64,000 nucleotides of DNA from Ctenosaura bakeri (lineage: Eukaryota > Chordata > Lepidosauria > Squamata > Iguanidae): contig CAOLHI010001426.1 of assembly GCA_948474755.1 (NCBI GenBank), positions 82,001-146,000 on the forward strand, given 5' to 3'. Every line of letters begins with the position of its first letter. Position 1 is the stretch's first letter. Below, piece by piece: positions 1 to 13,311 of this stretch. The translations under genes were made by a program, and so were the position numbers. The notes beneath the pieces were generated by a model. That model was not told where the DNA came from, did not search any database, and saw only the letters and a list, made by a program, of their open reading frames with translations.

Positions 1-310
1 TTCATCACCGGTACCGGGGGGTTCGAAAACCGACGGTACCGAGGTCCCGGCGGCCGTTGGAGAGGAGGAGGAGGGTGGAGAAATCCTTTTTCCATAGAGC
101 GGGGACGGCTTTGGGCGCGGAGAGACTGCTCCCAACAAAAAGACTTCAACCTCGCCGCCCGGTTACGGAGTGTCTGGTGGGTGAACTCCCTACACGCGGG
201 GCAAGTTTGGACGTTATGCCCCCCGCCCAAGCAAAAAGACACTTCGAGTGTCGGTCCGAAAGGGCGACCTTCCTTCCGCAGGAGGCGCAGGACTTGAACA
301 AAGCCGACAT
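1..310 (-). pseudogene. DIRS Gag fragment, N-terminal, broken
   Basis: On the minus strand from 310 it reads MSALFKSCASCGRKVALSD, close to MSALFKKCVSCGRKVALND of the fuller copy. The zinc-knuckle region then changes frame near 237. One frame gives CLFAWAGG and ends in a stop at 146. Another keeps HNVQTCPAC and LRNRAARLKSFCWEQSLR. A one-base indel in the CTTTTTGC run is the likely break. The rest of the gene lies outside the window. Confidence 0.75.
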
Positions 311-718
311 AAACCGCGGGGCAAGGGCGAGGAGAGGGGGAGAGTCCGAAGACGCCGCGCCGAGTCGAAGACCCAGCCGAGGAAAAAGCCAAAACAGTCC
401 AAAAGTCCAAAAAAAAAACCGTGAAAACGTACCGAAAACCGAAGGGAAGTCCGTAGGGAGGTCAAGAACAGTCCGAGGTAATTGAATCCAAATCCAACAA
501 GTACGCAGCAAGAATGCAAGCCAACGAGAAGAACCTTCTGTACGCTGAGGCGGACAAGAAAGAACTGAGGAGAGACCGCGGCTCGGCGGGAGGAGCATGC
601 GCAGTACGACCGGGGGAGGGGCTCCCTCCGCCAAGCCAGCGAGCTCTAGAATCTTCCGAACGCTACCGCGCAGGCGCGAAAGCTCCTATTGTATGAGGCA
701 CAGAGACCACGAAAAGAA
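1..718 (-). mobile_element. Decayed DIRS copy, 5' end only
   Basis: This GC-rich block stands out from the AT-rich intron. Read on the minus strand it starts with the DIRS 5' terminus (inward from 718: TTCTTTTCGTGGTCTCTGTG), which is the complement of the internal region of the fuller copy at 45196-45234. An inverted-terminal-repeat stretch with the same GGAGGAGCATGCGCAGTAC core as that copy follows, then the 5' leader and the start of Gag. The copy continues past position 1. It has diverged from the fuller copy throughout and belongs to a different subfamily or is older. It lies in the sense orientation of LRBA. Confidence 0.85.
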
Positions 719-3444
719 ATAATCTTACAACCTTTTCTGGATGTGTCACACCTGCTGCCTGATTTCTTACTTAAGGGGAAGATTTAAAATGCAAATGCAC
801 ATGAAATGTTCCAGACAGATATTTTAGTGCAGACTGTATTTCAAAATATTGCATTTTAATAACCTTCTGCAGAGTTAATTCAAGGATACAGCTCAGTTAA
901 CAGATCTGATAAATAAATAATTGTACACAAGGGAATGTTCACTTATACAACATTGAAATCTACACATGCAATCTTACAAATTTTTGTGGTGTTTTTACTC
1001 TAAATAGGGTTTGACCATATATTATAAAAGGATGGCATAATAGCATAGCACAAAAGGCTCTACATATATTCTGTACATGTTACATTCAAAGATGAGGATC
1101 AGACTGTGCATTTCATTCTTTTGGCTGGTTTAATTACTGGGACAGGAAGCTGGGCCAGACTAGATGGTGCTTCTAGTTTCAATGTACTGTATGCATTTCT
1201 GATAAATGGGAAAAGAATAGATGACCTGGCAGAAGGCTCAGACAATAACATGTGATTTACAGGACATAAATGCAGCTACTATAAGATTTATCTGACAGCG
1301 CTCTACGATAGTGGACTGTTGAGTATCCGATGGAATGATTTCTAGTCTTGAAAGTCTACTACTGAGTAGCCATACACATTATTTATTTATTAGATGTTTT
1401 GGGTTGAAACCATTTTTAAATGATGCACTTCACAATACTCAGCCATAAATTTAGCTTTAAACTCTGTAGGGGAGGTAGTGTTATTGGAATGTATGTCAGA
1501 CTGAATTAGGATGAGCAACACAATGCTTTTATAAAGTGGCCTTGAATGCAAAGCTGATTCTTTCAAAAATGATATTAACGTCAAATAAGCAGGAAGACTT
1601 TTCTGTTAATATGAAATGCAGAATTTCTTTATGTTGTTATAGATTTTTATGAAGATAAACATTCAGTCTTAGAATTTGGTATCAATTCAAAATTGCTTTA
1701 GGATTCTAGGAGACTTTTGCAAATACAGCTGTGTACTAGGCTGAATTAGCAATACTGTCTTAAACAACTTGACAATTTGAACACAACAAGGGGTAAAGAA
1801 TGAAGACACTCTCCAAAGATACTGTATATAGGTGGCAGTATATATTGCTGAACTAAATGGACTTTGGTGCAGTAGAAGAAAGAAAAATCTTCCACAAAAG
1901 TTGTTTTTTAAAAAAGAGATGAGCTTTCCCTCTGCTTGCAATTTGGCCATTTGGAAAAAGAATAATTCAGATACAACTTAACAGTAAAGCAAGAACAATA
2001 TATGTGAGTAAAGAATATTGTAAGTGAGCATTTTTAATGACTAGGTAAGTATCACAAAAGAAATTAATCATGCGGTGTTATAATTTAACATCATGTCTGA
2101 CAAATTTGTAAAGTTCTAAATTATACTTACAGATGCTTACTTGTAACTATACTGTATTATTTATGTGATTAAAAACTAGTTTTTGACCTGATCTTTCGAT
2201 CTTTGGCACTCTATCCTCTCCATCTCTTTTTTAAAAATTAATTAAAATTTTAGCAAGAGGGTCACTTTACTTCCCACCCTGTCCTAGTCCCACAAAAAGA
2301 AAAAAAATCAATCAAACTCAACCCCCTCCTCCCAGTATCTATAAAATGTCGAGCTGAAATTCAATTTCATATCTCTCAAGCTTTTATGTAGGAACAGACA
2401 GTTTACCTCTTAAGAAAATAAATCACTCATGTGATTGCCATGCTGACCTCTTTGAATTAGGAAAATTCAAAGTGAAAAATGTAATTATCACCCTAGATCA
2501 GATTTTTATACATCTGAAGCTAATTTCAGTTTTACTTCTTACACAATGTTTACATCATCTGAAAAAATGTAACAACTATTCTGACACAATGTTATGAGTT
2601 CTGTTTTACCATATTGGTTTAGTTCAAATGTTTCATGTAAAAGAATGAACTTGATTGCTAATAGATCAGCCAATCCAACACCATATTCTCTATTTGATTA
2701 GATTTCCATTAAACAGCACTGTGACATGTATGACAAATAGGCACATTAGAGCATGTCATTTACTCTGTTTTAGATCACATCACCACCTACAATGTGAAGA
2801 GTTCTAACATGAGCAATTCGCAATTTGTACTTGGTTTTGTCTTTTTAAAAGCCCAAAATGAAAAAGAACTTCAAACATTATTTAAGTACATAATAAAGTT
2901 TTTATAAGGGAGCCACAATTTTAATTCAAGCAATTTTCACATATTCAGACCTAACGTTCAACAGAAGGCTTTAACTACATTCATCTACTACGTCTGGATT
3001 TCCTCTGACAACAGAAATATTAAAAATACTGTACTAGAAAACAACTGTAATTAAGTATAAATTATAGTTATTTACTACATTAAGTAGATGCTAAGAAGCT
3101 TGTATGTATTTTGAGAAGAAGCAAAAATACTGTTAAGATTGTCCAGACTACAACACTGTATGTTAAGCTACAAACATAACTGCTCTTCACTAGTTCATTG
3201 TAAAAATCCATTAGGTGTAATCTCTAGAAGTAATTGTTTTTATTGCACTTTATTGTCAATGCAGGTTATTGATTTTTCACACCTTCTATGATTCTTTCAT
3301 TTGTATTCATGAAATGTCCATCAGCACAGTCTAAATACATTTGGCAATATAGGCACTAAAACGAATAAATCGATGTAAAAAAAAACATTAATTTTGCATT
3401 ATCCTTATTCGTCAGGCAAGTAAACCATAAGGGCTTTAAATGAA

Positions 3445-3480
3445 GGTCAAAGGTTTTGAAATGGGTCGAAACCCTTGACC
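3445..3480. repeat. Imperfect inverted repeat (hairpin)
   Basis: Arms GGTCAAAGGTTT (3445-3456) and AAACCCTTGACC (3469-3480) pair at 11 of 12 positions around a 12-nt loop. Function unknown. It may be a remnant of a palindromic element. Confidence 0.5.
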
Positions 3481-3886
3481 TCTAGACCAATAACCTTCCC
3501 ATTAAAAAAGGCTATTTTAAAGTTTTAAGTAGGGGAATTTACTACCAGGAAGGTATCATTTTTAAAAGGCCAAAACGAAAAGCTCAATAGAAGCCTCCTG
3601 TGTAACTACAATGGAGAAAAATAGGAGATGAGTAAAGTGTGCTTATATGATCTACTACATTTGAGTATTTGTTGACAACTCTAATTTTTCAGATTAGATT
3701 TTCTGTTAATCATAGTGATGTGAAACACAGTTTCCAGAGCAGCAGACATTTCACATTTCACAGATCAGAAAACAATTCAAATAGCTGGCAATTGTAGTTT
3801 ACTCTTTCTCTTCAAACAGTGTGGATATGTCAAGGACAATTGGTAAGGAGCAGCATATATTTATAGACTTGCTTAAGGATAAATAG

Positions 3887-3921
3887 GGATTAAACCCCAT
3901 TAACTAGATTGGGTTTAATCC
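3887..3921. repeat. Perfect 11-bp inverted repeat
   Basis: GGATTAAACCC (3887-3897) and GGGTTTAATCC (3911-3921) are exact reverse complements with a 13-nt spacer. No gene or transposon context is evident. Confidence 0.6.
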
Positions 3922-4790
3922 AGATGTCAACATGCTCAGAGAAGATTCAATAAAATTAGGTGGACTTGAGTCACTAACCTAAGTCATATTTATTGCAGTC
4001 GAACTATTTTAAGTGTAAATTAAGGCTGTACACAGTGGTTATTGTCATTGTAACACTGTGATACTATGTCCATGTCAGAATCTCTATTACATAGCTTTTC
4101 CTACTAAATATAAAGTTATTAAAACAAGGAAATAATTCTAGAATATTTACCTTAGCTGTTTACATGCAATGTAACTCCTTCTTTACAAAGAGTGGTAATC
4201 ATGCTGGCCTTCAGATTTGCTATAACGCGAATCCCAACATTCTCACCATTGGCTATGTTGAACAGGGCTCCTGTGATTTAAAGTCTAACAACATCTGGAC
4301 ATCCACATGATTCCCACCCCTAATGTGAATCATCCAGCTTGGTGCTGTCTAGATCTGTTGGATTACAATGGAAATTCATCCTTAGCCAGTGGGATTACAA
4401 CTAAAATATCTATGGCTAGCATGATCATTGGCTAGGGACGATCAAAGATGTATTCCAACACATCGGGAAGGTGTCATGTTTGGTAAATCTGCTGGAAGAC
4501 ATTCATCTTCAGCAGGCAGAAGACCTCCAAATAGGTTTACCAGCACCAGCATGACCACTACATTTTGTCTGAATTTTTCTCTAAATAAAGCCACAGCAGG
4601 GACAATTATACAAGGACATGAAAAGAGACATATATGTGCAGGGGGGAATTGGAAAAGAATAAAGGTAGGTAGCATCTTTCACAGTAGGGCTAAGGGTGCA
4701 TCCAAAAAAGTTAAACAGCTGCTATGAACAGAACAGAACTCCTCCCACTTTTTACAATGCCAATACAATTTCAAGCCAGCTATAACTCAC

Positions 4791-4852
4791 CTGAGAGCAA
4801 AGCAGCATAACCAATTCCACAACAGAACTGCTAGATTTCATGCACACAAGAC
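4791..4852 (-). CDS. LRBA: LRBA internal exon 16 of 16, last in window
   Basis: This 62-nt exon has acceptor CCCCCACTTTAG and donor GTGAGT. Two bases complete the split codon, then it encodes LVCMKSSSSVVELVMLLCSQ and ends in phase 0. This matches the family exactly. The next family segment (EWQNSIQKNAG in LRBA/NBEA) was not found below 4791, so its exon lies beyond the left edge of the window. The intron here is therefore longer than 4.7 kb. Confidence 0.96.
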
Positions 4853-7800
4853 CTAAAGTGGGGGAAAAAGAACTTAGTGATCTACTTGTATCTATTCTGC
4901 CAGTCATATATTTGTTGCCTTTTGGTATTTCTTGAAAAGGCACATATTCAGATATTCTGTTTGGTTAGTACTATTACTGTGATGTAGATTAGCAGAGCAA
5001 GAAATTTTAAGGCTTTACTGTACTTTAGCAGCCAAATGCTCATATATCAGTGTAAAATGTGCTAAAAGCAGGCACAATTTTTATCATTGCCATGGAGAAT
5101 TCTGATATAAAAAGATACCCTGAAGCTATTTAACTGACATTACCTAAATATTTGTGTTTCAAGTTAATAAAAGCTTACATAGCATATGGTATATTGATTT
5201 ATAGTACTTACATTTCTTCACCTTGGAGTGGATTGATCATTATATATGCAGAGAAGGGAAATGGCTCTATGACCTTTGCTTTCTCCATTGAGCTCTCTCC
5301 CTTCAGCCCTCCAGCTATCAATCAAGTTTCCATTTTGTTTCATGGCAGCAGACATCCCAAACACTCTTATTAGTACTTTGACCCTTGACCCTCACCTAAA
5401 CCTTGGGGGGAGGGGAGTGCAAGCTGTAACCTATACATTTGTGATTAGTTTATGAACTAATTTGGTTATTACTAGCAATTCGCACTTCATGTGATTTTGC
5501 TATTATAACATTAAAAAGTGTTTTCATGGCCGAGAATGGTGGAGGTTCTTTTCACTAATCTGTGCCTCAACATGCAAAAAAACCATGGGTTTTGTATTTT
5601 TGATTCTCTTTGGAATCAACTAATAATAAAACTAGGAAACCTACAAAACAAGTCAAATTAGAAATTTAGTGGATTACAACAATCTTCAGGTGGTGGAAAT
5701 GAAACTTTAAGTAGACCTTTTATTCATTCCGCTAGAGAAATACAGTAACATAGCTTCTCTATGGCCATCATGTCTAAAAATACTGCCCACAAATCTGATG
5801 ATTCCCAGTGCCATGCAGTATTATCTGTTTATATATGTTACTGCTTTATAATTTATTAAATTCTTTTTAGAAAGTGATGGATCTAACATTCTCTATAGAA
5901 TGCTAAAAATAATTGTTGAAATGTATATGATAGCATAATATTTATCCTTGCAATCCACATAGTATGTAGTTAACATGGTTTCAAAAATTTTAAATGAATG
6001 TGAACCTAGAAAAGACTTTCTAAAAATTCACCTTCTAAGTTATCTTACAGCTGAGGCATCCAGGGCAACACAAGTGATTACAAAATAAAGCACAAACAAA
6101 AAAAATTAGCATGTCTTTCAAAATTGTCAAACACATTAACATTCACAGGAAAGTTGCTCCTTCAAAATGGTTCTCTGCTTCTACTTTTTCCACAATCCAT
6201 TTCTGTACTTCTTTAGTTAAATGGTTACCTGTTCTCTGAAATGCCCAATGAATGCCCATTGGTCATTTCTCTAAAATGCCCAATGAACAGAAAAGATGAC
6301 AGAATCATCTTCATAATCAGATTGTGTTATCAAACTTTTGAAACACTAGGAACACTACATTATTCTGTCAGAGTTGTACATGGAAAGCCTTCTCTCAAAA
6401 ACAATGATGCTCAGTATGTTAGGGTGAAATATACTTTTATTCAGGATCCAGACATTTGTTACTGTTATTTAGTCTTTTCTAATGGACCTCCAGTTGTCTT
6501 GAGACACTGTTCCTTCAAACAAGTGCTAGTCAGGGGTTCCAAAACTGACAAACAAATGAAGAGGTGGAGCATACTGCTCTCCCTGCTTTATTGTCATTCA
6601 TATCTCCCTCTATACATGAAGAATGTCTTTCTTAAAGGGAAAACCTCCTGGTTATATAGAAGATTGCAACACAATCAGAACACTGATTTTCTGTAATGGA
6701 GTGGCTGGGACTACCATGCTGTTCCCTTTCCTGCATTTTAGAATGCTTAAATAATGTGGCCATTGTTCCCATAAATACATCACAAAAGCCAGTGCCATTC
6801 ACTATACTCCTATGGAAGTTTAATTTTGATGCACTGTATCTAGGAGAATAACAAAAACCGGACATCTAAGTAAAAAACTGACATCAAAGGTGGCAATACA
6901 AAAGGAATAGATTGAGTCCTTACATTATTTTTTTTTTAAATTACTGAGGTGGTACAAACCTTTTAAACCTGATTGTCTAGTTCACAAATCATTTCTGCCT
7001 CCTAAGGCAATACTTGTGTTCTGCCCTGCAAAAGACCACCATCTGCCCACTTTGTTGTAAGCTAAATCTCTCGCTAAATCATTCTCAGATGTTCAAGGAT
7101 ACTGTGTGTTTCCTGCTCTCCTGTTTCTCTAGAAAATGCCTTCCCCTTTCATGTTTTTCTGCTCTATAAACTGCTTCTCCTGAACTCTGGCACTAAGATT
7201 TTCCCTCATTCTTTCATTCTGTAAAGTATTCAAGTCAGCCTGCTCTCAACTATTTGGTATCAAAACTATACTGAAACTTAAGTTCACCTTGATACAACCA
7301 GTAGTCTCAGCCTAGTACTGACAATTCATCTATACCATACAGACATTCTGCTGCTAAATGTATTTGTCCTGTTCAACAGATCAGAACAAAACCTATCTCA
7401 TCAGATGTTGGAAAACAAGTGAATTAAAATTATTCTTAAGCATTTCCTTTGAGTGAAGCATTGTACCCTTGCCAATACTATAAACAGAGCATTAGAATAT
7501 CTGTCTAAGAAACATTTAAAATGATAGGCACTCGTGAATTAAGTTGTCTGGTGCCACCCATTAGTAAGCTGATCTCCTCTTCCTATAGCACAGTGATTCT
7601 AACAAGTCTTGAACAATGAAAAGGGCATCCCAGTCTTAAACAGTGAAGAGTACAGTCTCTTTGGAGTCCAAAGGGCCATTCAGTGAAATTGGTGAATATG
7701 AAAGGACCTTCTGCATCCATAAGGACCATAAAATGAAGGCAATGAAACTATGCTAGACCTATATTTGATAGCAGAGTTACAGCATCTTCTAGGCAGGCTA

Positions 7801-8300
7801 GAGGAGTGAGGAGAAATGAAGGAATTACATGAAGCAAGAGAAAAGGAGAAAGAGAAATATAATTAGAGAGTGGCTCATTAGGTGGCTCTAGAGCATTTAA
7901 GTGGAAAGGACTAAACTTCAGTGGTACTGAACATACAATGGGTTTTCAACCCTCTCTCTCATCATCTTGCAGTCTATCAAAGGCTACACCTAAGGCTAGA
8001 GACTGTCTGAAGCAATATCTGATATAGCATGAGCATCTGCAGCAGGTTCAACCACTCTTATATTACATGGAAACACCTGATCCATGCAGGGGGCTCTATG
8101 GAACCGAGCCATAGCAGTGAAAAAGCAGCATCTTGATTATAATAGAACACTAGGTTTCTAGACATGTTCTCATGTGGTCTCAACATTAAATTATCCAAAA
8201 GTAATGAAAATACTGATGCCAGCTTCAAGGGTCAAATTTTGTGGGCAATTTTTTTCCATTTTAAAATTAAACTTTAGAAAGATTAAAAAGGGAAACTTAC
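4853..8300. other. LRBA intron, no recognised feature
   Basis: This is AT-rich intron of 3.4 kb. A 151-codon open frame on the plus strand (6241-6696) shows no recognisable domain and is judged a chance ORF. No transposon was recognised. Confidence 0.6.
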
Positions 8301-8434
8301 TTGTACCTTCTATCAGTAGCTCTTGCCCATGGCTACCCAAAAGCGTACGAGAAAGAAAAGGAGCAAAATCCACAAATATCTCCCTCAGAAGAGGGGCAGC
8401 CTTTTCCAAAGCATGCTCAAGCCTTTCTGTAATA
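8301..8434 (-). CDS. LRBA: LRBA internal exon 15 of 16, tandem donors
   Basis: This 134-nt exon has acceptor CTCTTAG. It encodes [20 protein letters not shown], then [20 protein letters not shown] and IEG. This invariant block opens the region leading to the PH-BEACH module. Two in-frame donors lie 6 nt apart. Using GTAAGT (exon end 8301) gives IEGTSLVCMK, which resembles human LRBA. Using the upstream GTACAA (exon end 8307) gives IEGLVCMK, as in NBEA. The downstream donor fits the consensus better, so 8301 is given as the end. Confidence 0.96.
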
Positions 8435-8719
8435 CTAAGAGAAGAACAAGATTAAAAAAAAGAAACGAAAATTCCGTAAACAGGAAAAAAATGTAGCGTA
8501 TAAAATGCATCAATGAGAATGCCTAAGCCAATGGGCTAATCACCACTGGGTTTAATTTTTTATTCAAGTTACAGTAGTAGTGATAGAAATCTAAAACTTC
8601 CTACTGACCTTAGAAGAAAGAGCACAATCCAGCCAGAAGTGTAAAGTGAATCCCATAATTACTTAAATAAATAGGAAAGTGATAACCCCGGTTATGTTAT
8701 TTTTTTAAAAAAAAAATAC

Positions 8720-8798
8720 CTCATGTTTGAAGCCGAATCTTCAGGCACAGAAGACACTGTAGGAACAGATGGTAATCTTGCATTCGATGATCCACTGC
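8720..8798 (-). CDS. LRBA: LRBA internal exon 14 of 16
   Basis: This 79-nt exon has acceptor TTTTGCAG and a weaker donor GTATTT, followed by a T-rich run. It reads GSGSSNARLPSVPTVSSVPE, then DSASNM plus two bases of a Ser codon. Human LRBA has the matching SRSSNAKLPSVPTV...SNMS. Only 285 bp separate it from the next exon. Confidence 0.93.
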
Positions 8799-8833
8799 CT
8801 GCAAAATTACTTTTGTTAATAATTTACATAGCA

Positions 8834-9035
8834 CATGAACACATGAAGCTGTTCTAAACCATGTCAGACCATTGATCCATCTTGTTCAGTATTGTCTACT
8901 CTGAGTGATAGGAGCTTTTCATAGCCACTGGCAAAGATCTTTAGTAGACTGACTATCCAAGATACTTTTAACTGGAGATGCCAGAAACTGAAACATGGGA
9001 CTGGTTACATAGAAAGCATATTTTCTATTATAGTG
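8834..9035 (-). mobile_element. tRNA-derived SINE-like repeat, old
   Basis: The plus strand holds a diverged version of a dispersed reptile repeat that contains TCAGACCATTGATCCATCTTGTTCAGTATTGTCTAC. On the minus strand the block near 8980-9010 resembles a tRNA B-box region followed by the GGCATCTCCAG motif, so transcription would run on the minus strand. The family was identified from memory of squamate repeats. The boundaries are approximate. Confidence 0.45.
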
Positions 9036-11469
9036 AGCTATGGTTCTGCCTGTATATGCAGAGGATACAGATAAGATATGCACATTTGGGCAAAACAATC
9101 ACTATTAATTTTCACATTTCTCTTAAAACATTTCACCTGCTCCCTTCCAGTCTTTCGATATTCATTGAGAAGATTTGTGCATCACAAAATTATCCCTGCA
9201 TCAAGGACTTAGAATGCAGTGGGAGGATAAACAACACAGATTGCACACAAAGTTCATTTATGTGAATTCTAAATTAAAAAAAAAAACTGAATCAATAAAT
9301 ATACAGCCTTGCCTTGGAATGTTGATAAGCAAGTCAAAATCTTTACATTTATTTTAAGAAGTTTTTATATTTGTGAAAGAGACAGAATCAAACAAGCCCT
9401 GAAATATGTTTTCTTGCTTTTAAGTTGTTCCCAGCCCTGATACTCCAGGATGAGGCAAGCTATAAATCTAAAGGAACTATATTAAGTTTATTTGAGATAT
9501 CAGCTCCCGATTCTAGACATTCAGAGAAAGCAACACAGTTCTGGGTTACCTAACTAGATGGAGAACTCAGTTTAGGCTACAAAACTTGGCTCTCTTCCAG
9601 TTAAAAAGAAGAATTTTTTATTGTAGCACATGCTGCTTGAAGTCACATTTCCCATACAGAATCAGCAGAATATAAGCAGCTAGCTATGAAACAATTTGTT
9701 TAATGCCTCCGAGAAAGGGGAGGAAAGTCCAACAGAAGGCCCTGGTTAGATAAATTAAACATTCATCTTAGTGATAACCTCCAATGATTGTCCCTTAAAT
9801 ATTAATCACCTCAAACACTGATTTGTCTAGGAATGTTTAAAACAGCACCTGTAGGAGAAGGAGCACTACCACTACCATCCAGGAAGGGAAAACACTTGCT
9901 TTTTCTTGTTCCTGCTCTCTCTCTCTCTCCTTGTGGACTTCTGCCTATCAGCCAGACCATCTTCTGCATTCAGATACAAGCCCTCAAATACTGGGTCAGC
10001 TGCTGGCAAGTTGACCAGTTTCTACTTTTTCCATCCCCAGAAGACAGATAAAAGCTGAGAGGGTGAGGATCCGGGCCTGCTACCCATAGGGTTGCTGCTG
10101 AGGAAGGTGACACCCTTTGTGGAAATGACTTCATGGATGGTAAGAATCAGTCTTTCTGCTCTCTAAGTGAAGAGGTTATTTCTACCTGCCAAAGTAGTAT
10201 CAGTTTTCTCTTTTTAAACTGGTCTGCTGCTTGTAAGGAAGGATGTCACAAAGAGTGTAGAGAGCAAAGGAGAAGCCACTACAACTGCAACAGGCAGCAG
10301 GAAATACAGAATGGAGAGGCAGTTCTATCTGTGAGAGAAGGGGCAACCAAAAGATGTTGACTCTCCCAAACATCCCCCCCCACTACAAAAAGCCTGGAAA
10401 GCCTTAGGTCTACAGAGCTTGGATCTTCTTATATTTTATCCAACACTGCTCTGATCTTATCTGATTTGGCAGCTGTAATTGGCCAAGTCCAGGGGATGTA
10501 ACTTTGGTCCCTCCTTGCCCTTGTTATTGAATATACTGTCCTGCCTCCACATCCGCAACCTCTGCAAATTAGATTATTCATGAGGCCCGTGCTTGCCCCT
10601 CTCCATTTTTCTCCTCCCATTCTTTTGCATTCCTTACCCTTGCTTGCGAGGCTTTCGTTTAAAATAGACTTTTTTTCCTTTTGGGTGAGCAAAACCTCCT
10701 CCCACTGCTAGAAGTGTGTCCTCTTGGCCATGTGCCTGCACATTCTACTGTGTAATGGCTGCTGATTGGTCAGGTGGTCTCTTCCCTTCTACCCCTCCTT
10801 TCTCAGGATGGCAACCAGAAGTAGCTACAACCACAGAAGTGTGCTCTTCTCTGTCTGAGGGGAAAGTACCAGTAAGCCTTCTACATTTTCCTTTTTTTCC
10901 TCCATCCTCCAATGCCAAGGCTGGAGGCATAGGAATGGGAGGGAAGAAGCTCCGGGGGGAATGGGAAGGGAGTTAATCACATTTTTTCCCACTTTCACAA
11001 AGGTTCTGTGCCCTGAACCCTCAAACATGTGGAGGGGCTACTGTATTTCAATTTGTGCTGTCTGAGGAAGTGGCCGGGATCCTTGGAAAGGGGTGAGCCA
11101 TCACATATCTTTTATTTCCTTTCCCTTCTTGGCTTTCAAGCAAGTTAAAGTCAATCCCTTGTTATAGCAAGCGAGGCTTCCCGCCTGTCTAAAAGAGAAC
11201 TGATAAGGTTTTTACTTTTAAAAAAAAGTCCTGCCAAATCCTAACATACTCAATAATTACTAGCCGATATCCAGTAACCTATTCCAGTTGTCTTTCATCT
11301 CCAAGAGTTCCTGAATGAGATGGATTACTGAGATGTATCATCTCCTGCTCCTGGACTTGTTATGGGACAGATACAGCTTTAGTCTCTATGTGGGGCTGCC
11401 TTTGGAAAGTGTTCAAACTTCAGTGGACTCAAAATACTGGGAACAAACTGTTGAGCAAGGCTAGTACCA
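9036..11469. other. LRBA intron, partly GC-richer
   Basis: The stretch from about 9830 to 11100 is less AT-rich than its surroundings, with CT-rich and purine-rich runs. It has several short open frames on both strands but no recognisable protein. It may be an unrecognised old repeat. Confidence 0.4.
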
Positions 11470-12020
11470 AGAATATGTATAACTCCCCAGTTACACCATC
11501 TTTACTGGACACTGGACACAACTTAAAACTGCTGCTTATAACCTATAAAGCTGTATATGGCTTGGGTCTAGACTATGTGAAAGACTATATCTCTCCAAAT
11601 AAGCCTGTCTTGAGTTCTGAGACTCATGTTTTGGGACAAAGCTTTTTCTCAGATCCATTTCCATAACAGGCATATTTAGTGAACACACAAGAGGAAGCCT
11701 TCTCAGTGACTGCCTCCAGACTGTTCAATGGCCTCCCACAAGAGACTAAGTTGGCCCCTTCTCTGTCAGTGGACAGAGATCTTTTTATATAGACAAGTAT
11801 TTGGCCATGAGCTTGTTATTGTGGAACTTTTTTAAAAGGATAGTTGACTTTTTTTAAAAAAAATCTGTTATGTTTTACATTATCTAAATTGTTTTTAACT
11901 CCATTCTGGTATGATATTTATTAAACTGTATTTACTATTAAAATTTATTCTAGCTATATTCTGTTTTAACCTGTGTTATAAGCCACCTTAAGTCTTATAG
12001 TTACAGGATATAAATAAAAC
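11470..12020 (+). mobile_element. L2-like LINE 3' fragment
   Basis: The translated plus strand shows the typical C-terminal end of an L2/CR1-group reverse transcriptase with many breaks: a YKAVYGLG-type segment, then EEAFSVTASRLFNGLPQET. It ends in the usual tail: a 'taagccacctta' motif followed by 'ggatataaataaa' (to about 12020). Old, 5'-truncated copy. Confidence 0.6.
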
Positions 12021-13311
12021 AGATAGGTAATTTTTTAAAAAAAACTGTCTGTTTTAAATATATGAGAATGACAAAAATATTGAGCTTGATATGAGGAAAA
12101 TACTGTACAAAACTGAAAATGCACACACATACACACACACGGATTTTCTGTGAAAATACAATACTGTTTCAAGTCACGTGTTACTGCGGAATGAAACTCT
12201 TTAAGGTTTCACCACTGATATATAACATTTTCAATTTTATACACAAAGCACTCCTATAGAACAAAACACTATGATAGGGCCATCATCTCAGCCTCTTTAG
12301 AAACTATAATCCAAAATAATGAATTTCTTTCTACCAAGCGAAATAGCTTAAAACAAGTCAGAGCACCAAAATGCTAATTACACACTACTCTTTAAGTGAC
12401 TTCAGAGAACTATTTCATGTAAATGCTGCTCTGGATAAATGCATGAAGTACAGTTTCAAACTGAGTTTTCATTAAAGGAATGGCTTTTGTACATTTAGGA
12501 AAAAAAGACTTTCAGAAGCATGTTTTCATCTAAAGCACACATGCAAGTAAGTGCAGTAGCTACTTCAAACATGTGGAACCAAAGTGACTTATCTCTCTTA
12601 TCCTTTCACTGATAAACTGGCTCCTTCAAACTGACAGTTTTACAGACATTCGCAAGGACATAAAAGAAAATGCAAATAGATCATCTGTCTAGCACCCTTC
12701 TAGTGAAAGCTTATTGTTTATTCAAGGTCCCCAAGGGTCTAAACAAATAATGTCTCCAGTAATAAACTGTCCTTAAAAGGAAGTGCTTCTCCCCAAACAC
12801 TTGGATGTCTTTGAATGTACATATGCAAAGAAAGTGATACCTACTGTGCACTTTAATGACAAGACTGTAGCTACTAGAAAACAGGTTTTATTCCCTCTTC
12901 CCTAACAAAGTCCAGGTTCAGAAACAAAGGATTTTTTTTAAAGGAAACATCTTTTTTTAAAGGAACATCTAATTAAATAATGAATTAGTTCAGTTACTGG
13001 GGCAAAAAGGATTCTAAAATGAAATGCTTATACAAGAAATTCTAAAGGATTTTTAAGTCTAAAAATAATTTGTTGCATGCTATGTAATTTCAGATTTGTC
13101 TGAACTATACTAAATTGTGTGCAAGAAAAGGTGGAGAGACTGAAAGCTGCCCATGATTATTTTGCTGCAAAACCCAAGCAAGCAATGAAGACCAGTTTTC
13201 TCCCAGTTCTTCCATCAACATTGTCGAAAAACCATGACTTTCCAGCCTAGCTCCACAGGCACGCTATTGACTCTGCTTGCCGTAAAAGTTCTGTTATTCC
13301 ACATTTGCTCA
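12021..13311. other. LRBA intron, no recognised feature
   Basis: This is AT-rich intron. A short CA run lies at about 12122-12140. Nothing else was recognised. Confidence 0.5.

Larger units (their letters stand above)
719..4790. other. LRBA intron, no genes seen
   Basis: This is AT-rich intron between the DIRS fragment and the exon at 4791. I see no open frame with recognisable similarity. Two short hairpins are listed separately. No clear transposon ends were recognised. Confidence 0.6.

Noticed and set aside
57..485. 142-codon plus-strand ORF at the left edge
   Set aside because: It is antisense to the DIRS leader and Gag fragment, with no protein-like features.
6241..6696. 151-codon plus-strand ORF in intron
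   Set aside because: No domain or family similarity, no splice or promoter context, and AT-rich intron composition.
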